Counted from the first letter of the stretch, positions 1-8,032 are shown. The stretch is DNA of 64,000 bases from Planctomycetaceae bacterium (GCA_021732785.1 JAKFUG010000042.1:30092-94091); one strand, 5' to 3'. Program-made: numbers and translations. The notes: a model not told the origin generated them from the letters alone.

Positions 1-237
1 CGGCAGCAGGGTCGCGAGTCCCATCATCATGCCGAGCAGCGCGGCACCCAGTCCGGACCAGCCGCCGACGGCAGCGCCGTAAACGAGACCGGAGAGGACC
101 ATCGGGTAGGTCAACCAGTTGGGCACGCGGAGCTGCTTGCCGTCGATCCAGGCGGCCCAGATGAGGAGACCGCTGACGAGTTTGACTTCCCAGTGCTGGG
201 CGAGCCACGTTTCCATGGAGAGCAGAGACCAATCCAT
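1..237 (-). CDS. Prepilin peptidase (TadV/CpaA-type, family A24), second copy, cut by window edge
   Basis: Only the N-terminal 79 codons are inside the window; the gene runs off the left edge. The sequence is base-for-base identical to the first 237 bases of the complete prepilin peptidase gene at 934-1500, so the visible protein part is identical too, including the first catalytic aspartate motif (WIDGKQLR, D32). The second motif (GAGDVK) lies beyond the edge. By family, this is an inner-membrane aspartyl protease that removes the leader of Flp pilins. It sits 184 bp downstream of a Flp pilin gene, the same order as in the second cassette. An identical copy at a contig edge could be a real recent duplication or gene conversion, or an assembly artefact. 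Confidence 0.85.
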   Translation of the reverse strand, partial: MDWSLLSMETWLAQHWEVKLVSGLLIWAAWIDGKQLRVPNWLTYPMVLSGLVYGAAVGGWSGLGAALLGMMMGLATLLP

Positions 238-339
238 TGTCGCGAAACCTTTCGTAGATCAGGGGAATGATCGCCTGTGCTGTGAGGACAGCCGCGACCC
301 ACACAGAGACCGATTCTCTCTGCAAGGGTGGTGACTGTG
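1..339. repeat. Perfect 339-bp direct repeat, copy 1
   Basis: Bases 1-339 equal bases 1264-1602 at every position I compared. Identity stops abruptly after base 339 (1602 in the other copy). The repeat covers the 5' part of the prepilin peptidase gene plus 102 bp upstream of it, and it may extend left beyond the window. The pilin genes beyond it are also similar but clearly diverged. Confidence 0.97.
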
Positions 340-421
340 AGCCTTTCATCGGAAGTCAGTCGCCGGGCGGAATTCGGCCCGCCCGGCGGCATGAAACTTC
401 GTCCGCTGACGCCGCGCACGC

Positions 422-595
422 TTACTTGAGAGCGTCTGCCGAGGCCTGGAATTTACCGGAGGCGTTGGTGCCGATGGCCTGAATGGCGGTGAGGCACACG
501 ATGACGATCAGCGCGAGCATGACCGCGTATTCGACAGCCGTCGGGCCGTCTTCCGAGACGAGAAACTTCTTGATACTCGTGGCAAACTGATTCAT
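422..595 (-). CDS. Flp/Fap-type pilin (57 aa), first copy
   Basis: A 57-residue protein with the layout of a Flp (Tad pilus) pilin: a short basic leader, a prepilin processing site (SEDG/PTAVEY, cleavage expected after G17, glutamate at +5 of the mature protein followed by tyrosine), then one hydrophobic helix (AVMLALIVIVCLTAIQAIG) and a short polar tail ending SADALK. The start is set by the purine-rich stretch AGAGGGGG just upstream of ATG. It is a paralogue of the pilin at 1838-2011, differing mainly in residues 2-6 and a few C-terminal positions. It is followed by a prepilin peptidase gene on the same strand. Other Tad genes are not in the window. Confidence 0.9.
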   Translation of the reverse strand: MNQFATSIKKFLVSEDGPTAVEYAVMLALIVIVCLTAIQAIGTNASGKFQASADALK

Positions 596-776
596 CGGTA
601 AACCCCCTCTGTGCTTGGGGATGACGGTCCTGATGAATGGACCTCATCCTTTTCCGTGGGGGCGTGGCGATGTCGAAGGCAACGTTGCCTTCGTGCGCTC
701 GCTCTGCCAGAAACCCACGAACCCCCTGTCGAACCGAACGCCCGGACTTGTTCCGTAGCGAATCAAACGACGATGT

Positions 777-788
777 AAACCTAGGTCA
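777..788 (-). promoter_or_regulatory. Shared palindromic element (ACCTAGGT core) upstream of pilin 1
   Basis: The 12-mer AAACCTAGGTCA lies 182 bp upstream of the pilin 1 start codon. The same 12-mer lies 164 bp upstream of the pilin 2 start (2175-2186), although the surrounding upstream sequences do not align. Its core ACCTAGGT is a perfect palindrome, so it could bind a dimeric regulator. The regulatory role is inferred from its position only. Confidence 0.4.
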
Positions 789-850
789 TGCCGGAACTGT
801 GTCAAGCAAAATTCAAAGATGAAAAGAGCGTTATTTTTGAAAAGAAAAAT

Positions 851-883
851 GCGTTGTCCTTGTCAGAATGACAAGGACAACGC
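851..883 (-). terminator. Rho-independent terminator of the prepilin peptidase gene
   Basis: A perfect 15-bp hairpin (GCGTTGTCCTTGTCA with its complement, loop GAA). On the minus strand it is followed at once by a T-rich tract (ATTTTTCTTTTC). It lies about 50 bp past the stop codon of the peptidase at 934. Confidence 0.9.
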
Positions 884-933
884 ACGCGGTGATTCGCAGG
901 TCTGTCAGCGGTGAAAGCAAAGGACAAGCGTCT

Positions 934-1500
934 TTAGATCAATCCGGCGTAGACGAAGTAGATGATGGAACCGATGCAGATGGGGATGCCGTAGGGCAGC
1001 AGCAGCATGGTGTGTTTTCGTTCGGCGGCGATGGTGGCGAGTTGCCGCGGATCTTTGATGGTCAGCCATTCCATGGCGATGAGCCAGAAGTTCTGGTAGT
1101 GGTGTCCGAGTTTCTTGCGGTAGGCCGCCATCGCGACGGCCATGATGGCTCCGACAATCACGGAGACACAGAAGGCGTACCACGTGGTGGCCGCGCCGAC
1201 CCAGGCCCCCATGCCGGCCATCAGTTTAACGTCGCCCGCGCCCATGCCGCCGACGGCATACAACGGCAGCAGGGTCGCGAGTCCCATCATCATGCCGAGC
1301 AGCGCGGCACCCAGTCCGGACCAGCCGCCGACGGCAGCGCCGTAAACGAGACCGGAGAGGACCATCGGGTAGGTCAACCAGTTGGGCACGCGGAGCTGCT
1401 TGCCGTCGATCCAGGCGGCCCAGATGAGGAGACCGCTGACGAGTTTGACTTCCCAGTGCTGGGCGAGCCACGTTTCCATGGAGAGCAGAGACCAATCCAT
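934..1500 (-). CDS. Prepilin peptidase, A24 family, TadV/CpaA type (188 aa)
   Basis: Integral inner-membrane aspartyl protease expected to cleave the leader of the Flp pilins encoded next to it. The two catalytic aspartates are visible: D32 in WIDGKQLRVPN and D89 in the family signature GAGDVKLM. At 188 residues with several hydrophobic segments and no N-terminal methylase domain it matches the short TadV/CpaA form, not PilD. The ATG at 1500 is preceded by GAAAGG at suitable spacing. The gene follows pilin 2 on the same strand with 337 bp between them, and ends at a strong terminator. Its first 237 bases are duplicated exactly at the left edge of the window. Confidence 0.92.
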   Translation of the reverse strand: MDWSLLSMETWLAQHWEVKLVSGLLIWAAWIDGKQLRVPNWLTYPMVLSGLVYGAAVGGWSGLGAALLGMMMGLATLLPLYAVGGMGAGDVKLMAGMGAWVGAATTWYAFCVSVIVGAIMAVAMAAYRKKLGHHYQNFWLIAMEWLTIKDPRQLATIAAERKHTMLLLPYGIPICIGSIIYFVYAGLI

Positions 1501-1602
1501 TGTCGCGAAACCTTTCGTAGATCAGGGGAATGATCGCCTGTGCTGTGAGGACAGCCGCGACCCACACAGAGACCGATTCTCTCTGCAAGGGTGGTGACTG
1601 TG
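1264..1602. repeat. Perfect 339-bp direct repeat, copy 2
   Basis: Identical to bases 1-339 (offset 1263). It contains the 5' end of the complete prepilin peptidase gene and its upstream region. Past 1602 the two cassettes diverge: 82 bp separate the repeat from the pilin stop in copy 1, and 235 bp in copy 2. Confidence 0.97.
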
Positions 1603-1618
1603 CCCGGTCTTCAGATTA

Positions 1619-1726
1619 TCAACGAAGCCCAAAGCTGAGATGAAACAGGCTGATGGCGCCCAGCAGGAGCGTGATCACCGTTTCCACCAGCATCCCGCCG
1701 GCAATTTCTGTCCAGAATGGCAACAT
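1619..1726 (-). CDS. Possible 35-aa membrane peptide between pilin 2 and prepilin peptidase
   Basis: A short frame encoding a mostly hydrophobic peptide: a polar start (MLPFWTEIAGG), then a likely transmembrane helix (MLVETVITLLLGAISLFHL), ending SFGLR. It lies in the 235-bp spacer that cassette 2 has and cassette 1 lacks. There is no clear Shine-Dalgarno site, and such a short hydrophobic frame can arise by chance. I list it because Tad loci often carry tiny membrane proteins. Confidence 0.25.
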   Translation of the reverse strand: MLPFWTEIAGGMLVETVITLLLGAISLFHLSFGLR

Positions 1727-1837
1727 CAACGCGCCCGATTTTGTGAGAGAGCAGGACGGGGGATACAGAGCCGGTCGTCCTGCAAAGCGAACTTGACAGG
1801 ACGACCGGGTGTTCAACATCGAGGCGATCACGCCTGC

Positions 1838-2011
1838 TTACTTGAGAGCGTTGGCCGAGGCCTGGAACTTGGCGGAGGCGTTGGTGCCGATGGCCTGAAT
1901 GGCAGTGAGACACACAATGACGATCAGCGCGAGCATGACCGCGTATTCGACAGCCGTCGGGCCGTCTTCCGAGACGAGAAACTTCTTGATGCTGTTCGTG
2001 AACTTGACCAT
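1838..2011 (-). CDS. Flp/Fap-type pilin (57 aa), second copy
   Basis: Structural subunit of a Tad/Flp pilus, 57 residues. Features: basic leader (MVKFTNSIKKFLVSEDG), cleavage expected after G17, mature start PTAVEY with glutamate at +5, one hydrophobic helix, tail ending SANALK. Residues 7-49 are almost identical to those of the pilin at 422-595. The reading frame is open further upstream, but that extension has no pilin features; the ATG at 2011 has GGAGTG about 10 bases upstream and gives the family length. The prepilin peptidase at 934-1500 follows on the same strand. Confidence 0.92.
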   Translation of the reverse strand: MVKFTNSIKKFLVSEDGPTAVEYAVMLALIVIVCLTAIQAIGTNASAKFQASANALK

Positions 2012-2319
2012 GTCCGACACTCCGCTTTGGCGAGTCCGCCCGCAGGCAACGCTCGCACTGTTTTGACGAGAGACTTCAGTCCGTGAACCGCACCACGCGG
2101 CCAACGGTGAAATCTCGGCACCCCTTGGGAACGTGCGCGGCGGGTGCGTTTCCGCCCCATTTCCGCGACACCTGAAACCTAGGTCACACAAAGAGGCTGT
2201 CAAATCGGATTTCGAAAGATTTTTTCCGCGGCGATTTTCCCACCCGCCGGATTGGTATGGAGCCCGCCCTCATTTTGGCCGGGGACGGATTTTTCCCGCC
2301 GTTTTCGCTCTGCGAGACG
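2012..2319. other. Intergenic region between comEC and pilin 2
   Basis: A 308-bp region upstream of pilin 2 and downstream of comEC. It holds the 12-bp motif described at 2175-2186 and AT-rich patches (for example GATTTTTTCC around 2218). No gene or clear terminator is seen. Confidence 0.6.
2175..2186 (-). promoter_or_regulatory. Shared palindromic element (ACCTAGGT core) upstream of pilin 2
   Basis: Second occurrence of AAACCTAGGTCA, 164 bp upstream of the pilin 2 start. See 777-788. The flanks of the two sites are unrelated, which argues that the motif is kept for function and is not a leftover of the duplication. Confidence 0.4.
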
Positions 2320-4764
2320 CTACCGCGGCCGATAGGTTTCCACGTGGATTTGTCCGTCCGACGTGATGCGGCAGCGCACACGGCCGGTTTGGGCGGTGCT
2401 GTGCCGTTGCGTTTCCGGCGGGAAGTTGGACTTCACGCGATCCAGAATGTCGCGATCCGCAGCGCTCGCGACCACCCATGTCGGATTGGTCCATGCGCCG
2501 AGTTCCGCCGGATTAGCATTGCGGCTGCCGTGATGCGGAGACAACAGCAAATCGACCGGCCGTCGCGGCGAACCGAGCAGCGCTGCCAACCCGTCACGTT
2601 CCAGATCACCGGTAAGCAGAATCCGCCGCCCGGCGTACGAAATGAGCAGCACCAGACTATTGGCATTGTCCCGCTCACCACGAAACCCCACCGCGGGATG
2701 CAGCACTTCCATGTCCATGGCCGGATCGAGAACGATGTGGTCACCCGCGGCAATCAATTGGCCATCGCCGGCCTGTTCGCCCCAGGTCGACACCACGGCG
2801 CTGGCGGTCGGTGTACGACTGCGGAGAAAGGTTTCGTGGATCAGCAACGTCCCGCAGGAGAGCCGGTCGGTGAGCATCGGCACGGCATTGCAGTGATCAC
2901 TATCCGCATGCGACACCACCAGCGCATCGAGCCGACGCCGCTTTCGTTGCCAGACGGCCTGACACACGGCATTCGCCGCCTGCTCCGGGTTGCCGAGACT
3001 CCCGGCGTCATACGCCAACAGTTTTCCCGACGGCGTCTCGATGATCACCGCCAGTCCGTGCCCCACACCGAGGATGTCGCATGTCAGTCCCGATGGCCCG
3101 GCGGAAACCAACCCGGAAAACAATCCCACGTTGATCCAGATCAACACCGCGAAAACCACAGCCCGCACGGCTCGGCGACCTTGGCAAAGTCCCCACAGCA
3201 GGCACGCATAAAATCCGAGAACCCACCATCCGTCCGGCCCGGCCACATAGCCGTGCCCCGAATCCCACGAGGCGGTCCATTGCGTTGCCAGCACCAACCC
3301 CTGCAGCAACAATTCGAACACGAACAGAAACGCGGGACTTAAGCCCGGCGCAACGGCGAGGACAGCCAGCCAGAGGTACCCCATCCAAAGCATCAGCCAC
3401 ACGTACGGCCCCATGAACACATTGAGCACGAAACCCACCGGCGAGCACAAATGAAACCGCCACAACACCAGCGGCAACGTGACGAACCACACCGCGGCAG
3501 TCGTCAGGTTGGCTTGCCATATCCACGAGCCGAGTGGTTGCCACAGCATGCGCCGCCACTTTTCGCGGGCGGTCAAATCGGGGGAAAGCCGCGCTGGGAC
3601 CGCCCCGTCAACAAGGTAAGGCACGACATGCGCCAACGCCGCCACGGAGAGAAACGACAACTGGGCGCCGGGGTTGAACAGGTCGGCAGGATTGGCGGCG
3701 AGCAGAAACGTGAGGGTCAACGATAATCCCTGCAATGGACTGATCCGGCGGCCGATCAATTCCGCGAATTGCACGAGCGCCGCGAATGTCGCCGCGCGCA
3801 CGATGGGCGGATTGGCATCGGTCAGCCAGACATAACCGCCGAGGCCCGCAAAGACGACAATCGCCGTCCAGCGGTACGACAATCCCAATCCCCGCGCTCC
3901 GCGGACCAGGCCAATCCAGATCACGCCGACGTTGACCCCCGAGATCGCGAGGACGTGCAGTGTGCCGCTTTCCATAAACGCCAGCCGCAAGTCGCCCGGC
4001 AATTGCGTGCGCGTGCCGAGCAGCAACGCCTCGGCGACCGCGGGGGTGGTGGTGAACGTGCTTTTGGCGAGGGCGGCACGAGTGTGCTGTCGCAATTCGT
4101 GACGAAGATTGCTGATTCGGTCCCGCCACCGGGGGGCAAACGCGTCTACTTGAATGGCTTCCCCGGAGCCGACGCGCAAGACGGCCTCCATGCCTTGGCT
4201 GCGCAACCAATCCTGATATTCAAAATCGCCGGGATTGAGTCCCGTCCGCGGTGGCATCAGACGACCGTTGATTGTCACCGCGGTTCCCGCCAGCAGCGTG
4301 GTCATCGGACCATCCACCACAATGCGCACGCGTCCGGAAAGTGGTCGAGGATCACCACCCGGTTGCGGAAGTTGCTGGCAATCGAGCAAGGTGACCGTTT
4401 CGAGCTTATCGCCGCGGTTCACCGTCCAGCTTGGCTCGAGAATCATTCCTTTCAGCGTGATGGGGCGGCTTTCGTCCTCCACGAGATGGGCGACGCTATC
4501 AGCCAATCGCGTGAACCAGCGGACGTGATGCCAACCGCCAAACGCGGCGGTCCAGGCGACGAAGAGACACACGGCGGTGTGCCGCACGGAAGCCCCCCAC
4601 ATCACGCCCATCGCGGAAACGGCAATCACCAGCCACCACAAAAGTGGGACTTCCAGCGACCGATCGAGAATAATCCCCGCGACCGCGGCCCCGGCAAGCC
4701 CGGCTGCCGGCGCACGGCCCGTTGCGGTTCGCTGCAGTCCGCCGGGATCGAGAAAGGAGAGCAT
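2320..4764 (-). CDS. comEC: DNA internalization-related competence protein ComEC/Rec2
   Basis: Polytopic membrane channel thought to carry single-stranded DNA across the inner membrane in natural transformation. The about 814-residue protein shows the full domain order: N-terminal membrane/soluble region (LVEDESRPITLKGMI...), the Competence membrane domain (LLLGTRTQLP, ALAISGVNVG-type segment, many hydrophobic helices), and a C-terminal metallo-beta-lactamase domain with metal-ligand motifs VVSHADSDHC, LTGDLERD and LSPHHGS. The frame opens 20 codons earlier at 4824, but that extension is polar and has no ribosome binding site. I prefer the ATG at 4764; neither start has a strong site. Upstream lies the divergent ExbB operon. 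With the nearby pilus genes this could form part of a DNA uptake route, which is inference only. Confidence 0.9.
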   Translation of the reverse strand: MLSFLDPGGLQRTATGRAPAAGLAGAAVAGIILDRSLEVPLLWWLVIAVSAMGVMWGASVRHTAVCLFVAWTAAFGGWHHVRWFTRLADSVAHLVEDESRPITLKGMILEPSWTVNRGDKLETVTLLDCQQLPQPGGDPRPLSGRVRIVVDGPMTTLLAGTAVTINGRLMPPRTGLNPGDFEYQDWLRSQGMEAVLRVGSGEAIQVDAFAPRWRDRISNLRHELRQHTRAALAKSTFTTTPAVAEALLLGTRTQLPGDLRLAFMESGTLHVLAISGVNVGVIWIGLVRGARGLGLSYRWTAIVVFAGLGGYVWLTDANPPIVRAATFAALVQFAELIGRRISPLQGLSLTLTFLLAANPADLFNPGAQLSFLSVAALAHVVPYLVDGAVPARLSPDLTAREKWRRMLWQPLGSWIWQANLTTAAVWFVTLPLVLWRFHLCSPVGFVLNVFMGPYVWLMLWMGYLWLAVLAVAPGLSPAFLFVFELLLQGLVLATQWTASWDSGHGYVAGPDGWWVLGFYACLLWGLCQGRRAVRAVVFAVLIWINVGLFSGLVSAGPSGLTCDILGVGHGLAVIIETPSGKLLAYDAGSLGNPEQAANAVCQAVWQRKRRRLDALVVSHADSDHCNAVPMLTDRLSCGTLLIHETFLRSRTPTASAVVSTWGEQAGDGQLIAAGDHIVLDPAMDMEVLHPAVGFRGERDNANSLVLLISYAGRRILLTGDLERDGLAALLGSPRRPVDLLLSPHHGSRNANPAELGAWTNPTWVVASAADRDILDRVKSNFPPETQRHSTAQTGRVRCRITSDGQIHVETYRPR

Positions 4765-4949
4765 GGGATTCGCTTCACAAACCCGTTGACGTGAAGGCCG
4801 GTCGCACGTTTTGAGAGGAATCATGGCAGACCCGCCGCCGATGCGGTATCGTCGAAGACCGAAATCTCTCCGACAAGCGCAGACGTTTTCCGGTCATCCT
4901 GTCGCAGCGACATCCAAATTCGCCGTTCCTCGAGGGTTCGTGATTCGCG

Positions 4950-5573
4950 ATGAATTCCCACCAGTTCGTCAATTTGCTGGAGGACTCTTCGTATGGGTTC
5001 CTCGCACTCAACTTTTTGTGGGGGATGTATTGCGTCATCCTGATCTGGCGACGGATCGGGCAACTCCGTTTCCGTTCCATCGAAGCGGAAACGGAATTCA
5101 TTGACACGTTGCAGGGCCACCTTAAGACCGGCAACTATGAAGCCGCCACGAAACAATGCGATTACGATTACCGCGCCTTGCCGCGATTGTGCTTGTTGAT
5201 GCTGGCCAATCGAACGCTGACCTACCCGCAACTCCGGCAACTGGTCTCGTCGAGCCTCCAGCGCAACATTCTGGCTGACCTCGAATATCGCATCAGTTGG
5301 ATTGTCACCGTGATCAAAAGCGGACCGCTGCTCGGTTTGTTCGGCACCGTGTTAGGGATGATGGGCGCGTTTGCCCGCATCGGCACAGGCGAAAAAGTGC
5401 AACCCTCACAGATCGCCGATGAAATCAGTATCGCTTTGATCTGTACGGCCATGGGGCTGGGAACGGCGATTCCGCTCGGCTATATCCTTTCGGCATTGAA
5501 CATTCGTGTGCGATCGTTGCAGGACTCGCTCGAAGCCAGCGTCGCCCGGGTGCTCGAACACTTCCGTCATTAA
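4950..5573 (+). CDS. MotA/TolQ/ExbB proton channel family protein
   Basis: Predicted inner-membrane proton channel subunit (207 aa). One membrane helix near residues 15-35 (YGFLALNFLWGMYCVILIW), a cytoplasmic middle part, then two helices in the conserved region (SWIVTVIKSGPLLGLFGTVLGMMGAF and ISIALICTAMGLGTAIPLGYIL). The GLFGTVLGMM and TAMGLGTAIP stretches are the hallmark of TolQ/ExbB/MotA. It heads a three-gene plus-strand operon with two ExbD-type partners (gaps of 20 and 4 bp). No TonB or TolA gene is in the window, so the energised outer-membrane partner is unknown. Confidence 0.9.
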   Translation: MNSHQFVNLLEDSSYGFLALNFLWGMYCVILIWRRIGQLRFRSIEAETEFIDTLQGHLKTGNYEAATKQCDYDYRALPRLCLLMLANRTLTYPQLRQLVSSSLQRNILADLEYRISWIVTVIKSGPLLGLFGTVLGMMGAFARIGTGEKVQPSQIADEISIALICTAMGLGTAIPLGYILSALNIRVRSLQDSLEASVARVLEHFRH

Positions 5574-5593
5574 ATACTGTCCTTACGATTCCC

Positions 5594-6070
5594 ATGTCGC
5601 ACGCTGCTTTCCATTCCGAAGAGGACGAACCGCTGTCGCGGCGGAAGCCGATGCACGATGAAGCCAAGTTCGACATCACCGCGATGATCGACCTGGTTTT
5701 CATGATGAACATCTTCTTCCTCGTGACCACGGTGGGAGCGGCGCTTGCCGAAATGGATTTGCCGGTGGCCAAGCACGTGGTGGCGGCCGATCTCGATGCC
5801 GCGGTGGTCTTCTCGCTCACGGTGGATGCCAACGGTGGTGGCACCTTTCTCTATGTCGGCGATGGCGTTGATGGCGAACCGATCACCAGTCCCGAAGAGC
5901 AGACCAAGGCCATTCGCACCGCCGTGGAAGCCGGACTGGGCGACCAGAAGACGACCGTGCTCATTAAAGCCGAAAAGAATGTCCGGCTGCGCGATCTCAA
6001 TCGGGTGGCGTCCGCGGCCTCGGCCATTCAGGGCGTGGAATTGAAGCTCGCTGTGATCGAGATGGAGTGA
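5594..6070 (+). CDS. ExbD/TolR family biopolymer transport protein
   Basis: Second subunit of the proton-driven complex, 158 aa. A short cytoplasmic N-terminus is followed by a single membrane helix with the essential aspartate (FDITAMIDLVFMMNIFFLV, D33), then a periplasmic domain with the typical pattern ending in LNRVASAASAIQGVELKLAV. It lies 20 bp after the ExbB gene and 4 bp before a second ExbD gene. Two different ExbD proteins after one ExbB suggests a hetero-oligomeric ring or two alternative partners. Confidence 0.9.
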   Translation: MSHAAFHSEEDEPLSRRKPMHDEAKFDITAMIDLVFMMNIFFLVTTVGAALAEMDLPVAKHVVAADLDAAVVFSLTVDANGGGTFLYVGDGVDGEPITSPEEQTKAIRTAVEAGLGDQKTTVLIKAEKNVRLRDLNRVASAASAIQGVELKLAVIEME

Positions 6071-6074
6071 CGGA

Positions 6075-6686
6075 ATGGCACGCCCTTTTCGTTGTCCCGA
6101 ATGCAAGCATCCCCTTTCGCTCACACCGCATGAACGAAGGGCCGGGGTCGTGCTCTGCGCGAAATGCGGAGCACCGGTCGCTTTGCCGAAAGAGCAATCT
6201 CATTCCAACGTGCAAGCTGCGGCGGAGGGGAATGACGGCCCCCTGGGAAGACCGGGGCAGGAGATCGATCAGGAAGAGCTGATCGACATGACCGCCATGG
6301 TCGACATTGTGTTCTTCCTGCTGATTTTCTTTCTTGTGACATCGATGCACGCGCTGAATTCGTCCATCCCGCTTCCGGCACCCGATGCGCAAAAGGGGGC
6401 GGGCAGCAATTTGCAGACGCTGACCGATTTCGAAGAGAGCGCGGATTATGTGGTGGTGAATATCGACCGCAACGACGCCGTGCAAGTGGATGGTCTTCCC
6501 GTGGGTGGTCCCGATGATCTGCTGTTACGGTTGCAGGAACTCCGTCGCGCTCCCGCCGGACCAAACAAAATGCTGGTGGTCGGCCACGGCGATGCCTCGC
6601 ACGGCGCTGCTGTGATGGTGCTCGATGCCGGTCACGAAGCGGGTATGGACCGCGTACGGCTGTCGATTCAAGGCGATGTGGATTAA
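6075..6686 (+). CDS. ExbD/TolR family protein with N-terminal zinc ribbon
   Basis: 203 aa. Residues 1-35 form a putative zinc ribbon: C7-P-E-C10 and C28-A-K-C31 spaced by 17 residues. After a polar linker, residues 66-90 form the ExbD membrane helix with its aspartate (DMTAMVDIVFFLLIFFLV, D77), followed by a periplasmic domain (ADYVVVNIDRNDAVQVDG ... GMDRVRLSIQ). The ribbon would lie in the cytoplasm. ExbD proteins normally have only a short cytoplasmic tail, so the fusion is unusual and could sense zinc or redox state, or bind a cytoplasmic partner. The gene is 4 bp downstream of the first ExbD gene and ends the operon. Confidence 0.88.
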   Translation: MARPFRCPECKHPLSLTPHERRAGVVLCAKCGAPVALPKEQSHSNVQAAAEGNDGPLGRPGQEIDQEELIDMTAMVDIVFFLLIFFLVTSMHALNSSIPLPAPDAQKGAGSNLQTLTDFEESADYVVVNIDRNDAVQVDGLPVGGPDDLLLRLQELRRAPAGPNKMLVVGHGDASHGAAVMVLDAGHEAGMDRVRLSIQGDVD

Positions 6687-6695
6687 CCATCGCCA

Positions 6696-7865
6696 CTACG
6701 GCGCGACCAGCAATCCGAGAATCGTCTGTGCATACAATCGGTGGCCGCAATCATTCGGGTGATTGAGCCCGTTGCCGATTAGATCGAGATCGTGCTTGTT
6801 CTTGAGCAGTTCCGTCCAGACAGCGGTGACGTCAGCCAGCGCGATGCCCGGACCGGTGAGTTCCTTCAGCACATCCCGATATGCCGCAAACATTTCTCGC
6901 GGCGTATGGACCCATTCGGCATTGCCGAGCATCGGGGCGACGAGAATCATTTCCGTTTCCGGTGCCGCGGCGTGGACACGGTCGATGAAGCTCTTCGTCT
7001 GCTCTTTGAACCAGCCGGGATTGCGGCGGCCGACATCGTTCATCCCGTAGGCAACAAGAATGAGATTCGGCTTTTCTTCGAGCAACTTGTCGAGATCGCT
7101 GTTGCCATTCACAATGCTCCACCCGCCGACGGCCCGGTTTTTCAGCGTGATGGGGGCATTGTAGGACTTCTGCAACTGAGCTGCGACCAGTTCCGGAAAT
7201 GCGGGCATGTGTGGGGCAAACTTCCACAGGCCCGACGCGTCGCCCCCTGCGGAAATGCTGTCGCCGCTGACACCAAGGGTGAGCGGTTGGCCTTCCCGTA
7301 AGCGGGCGAATGTCCGCGGCAAGGCACTGGCTGCCAATGCCGGTTTCGTCGCTGACCATTCCCCACCCGCCCGGCGGTAGGTGATTTCGACCTGCCGATC
7401 GTGGAACCAGCTTCCGGTGTGATACATCAGGCTTTGATCGGGATTGCCCACGCGATGTTTGTAACTGTCGGGCGATCCCGTCGGGACATAAAGATCGGCC
7501 GCTTTGATCAGCGGGAACTTGGTCGTCGTCGGGAAGACAAGCGTCTTCTTGTCGCCTCCCAGTTGAAAGTCGTTGCCGAGTTGAAAGGTCTGTTTCCCAT
7601 CTGCGGATTGGACTGTCAGGATCTCATCGGCCGCGAACGCTAACCGGCCAATGGCAGGCTCGCCGTCTTTCGCCTCCAGCAAAATCGTGCTTTCGCGATA
7701 AACCACCGCCGACACCCACGGCGGCTGCAATAAATGCAGCTCGGGCAGCATGTTGATGGTCGCCGCGCGTGCTTCATCCGTGGGAACATCGGCGGCGTTT
7801 GCAGTCATGGAAAGCGTCACAAAGCCCATGACGAACCAGCAACCAGCGAACAAGAGACGCAGCAT
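6696..7865 (-). CDS. Secreted SGNH/GDSL-family hydrolase
   Basis: 389 aa with a signal peptide (MLRLLFAGCWFVMGFVTLSMTANAA). The C-terminal half is an SGNH hydrolase: block I GVSGDSISAGG (nucleophile S203), the NLILVAYGMNDVG block, and GLNHPND carrying the catalytic Asp/His pair near the end. The N-terminal half (about 30-190) looks like a beta-rich accessory domain. Likely substrate is an acyl or acetyl ester on a polysaccharide, as for other extracellular planctomycete members; this is inference. The frame is open another 126 codons upstream, but that part reads through the tRNA-Gly gene in antisense and is not coding; ATG at 7865 begins the signal peptide. It converges with the ExbD operon (9 bp). 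Confidence 0.87.
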   Translation of the reverse strand: MLRLLFAGCWFVMGFVTLSMTANAADVPTDEARAATINMLPELHLLQPPWVSAVVYRESTILLEAKDGEPAIGRLAFAADEILTVQSADGKQTFQLGNDFQLGGDKKTLVFPTTTKFPLIKAADLYVPTGSPDSYKHRVGNPDQSLMYHTGSWFHDRQVEITYRRAGGEWSATKPALAASALPRTFARLREGQPLTLGVSGDSISAGGDASGLWKFAPHMPAFPELVAAQLQKSYNAPITLKNRAVGGWSIVNGNSDLDKLLEEKPNLILVAYGMNDVGRRNPGWFKEQTKSFIDRVHAAAPETEMILVAPMLGNAEWVHTPREMFAAYRDVLKELTGPGIALADVTAVWTELLKNKHDLDLIGNGLNHPNDCGHRLYAQTILGLLVAP

Positions 7866-8003
7866 GGAAGCACTTTCGGTGTCAAACGGGAATGGCGGTA
7901 GATCGATTAAGGCAAGCGATTCCGAAACATCATTCAACTTCCGTATGTTACGTCGGCGGGCCGGAACTGTCTCGTGACAGCATGACATTGATCTCGCACA
8001 CGC

Positions 8004-8032
8004 TTGACCGATTCCGGGTGGAATGATAGTTT
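8004..8032 (+). promoter_or_regulatory. Sigma-70-like promoter for tRNA-Gly
   Basis: TTGACC, 17-bp spacer, then TAGTTT as a weak -10. Transcription would begin a few bases before the tRNA at 8046, which fits a short leader. Pattern-based call only. Confidence 0.45.

Larger units (their letters stand above)
596..933. other. Intergenic region upstream of Flp pilin 1 and downstream of prepilin peptidase
   Basis: This 338-bp stretch holds a strong terminator for the peptidase gene at 851-883 and a 12-bp motif at 777-788 that is shared with the region upstream of the other pilin gene. No convincing gene is seen; the open frames here lack ribosome binding sites and family features. Confidence 0.7.
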
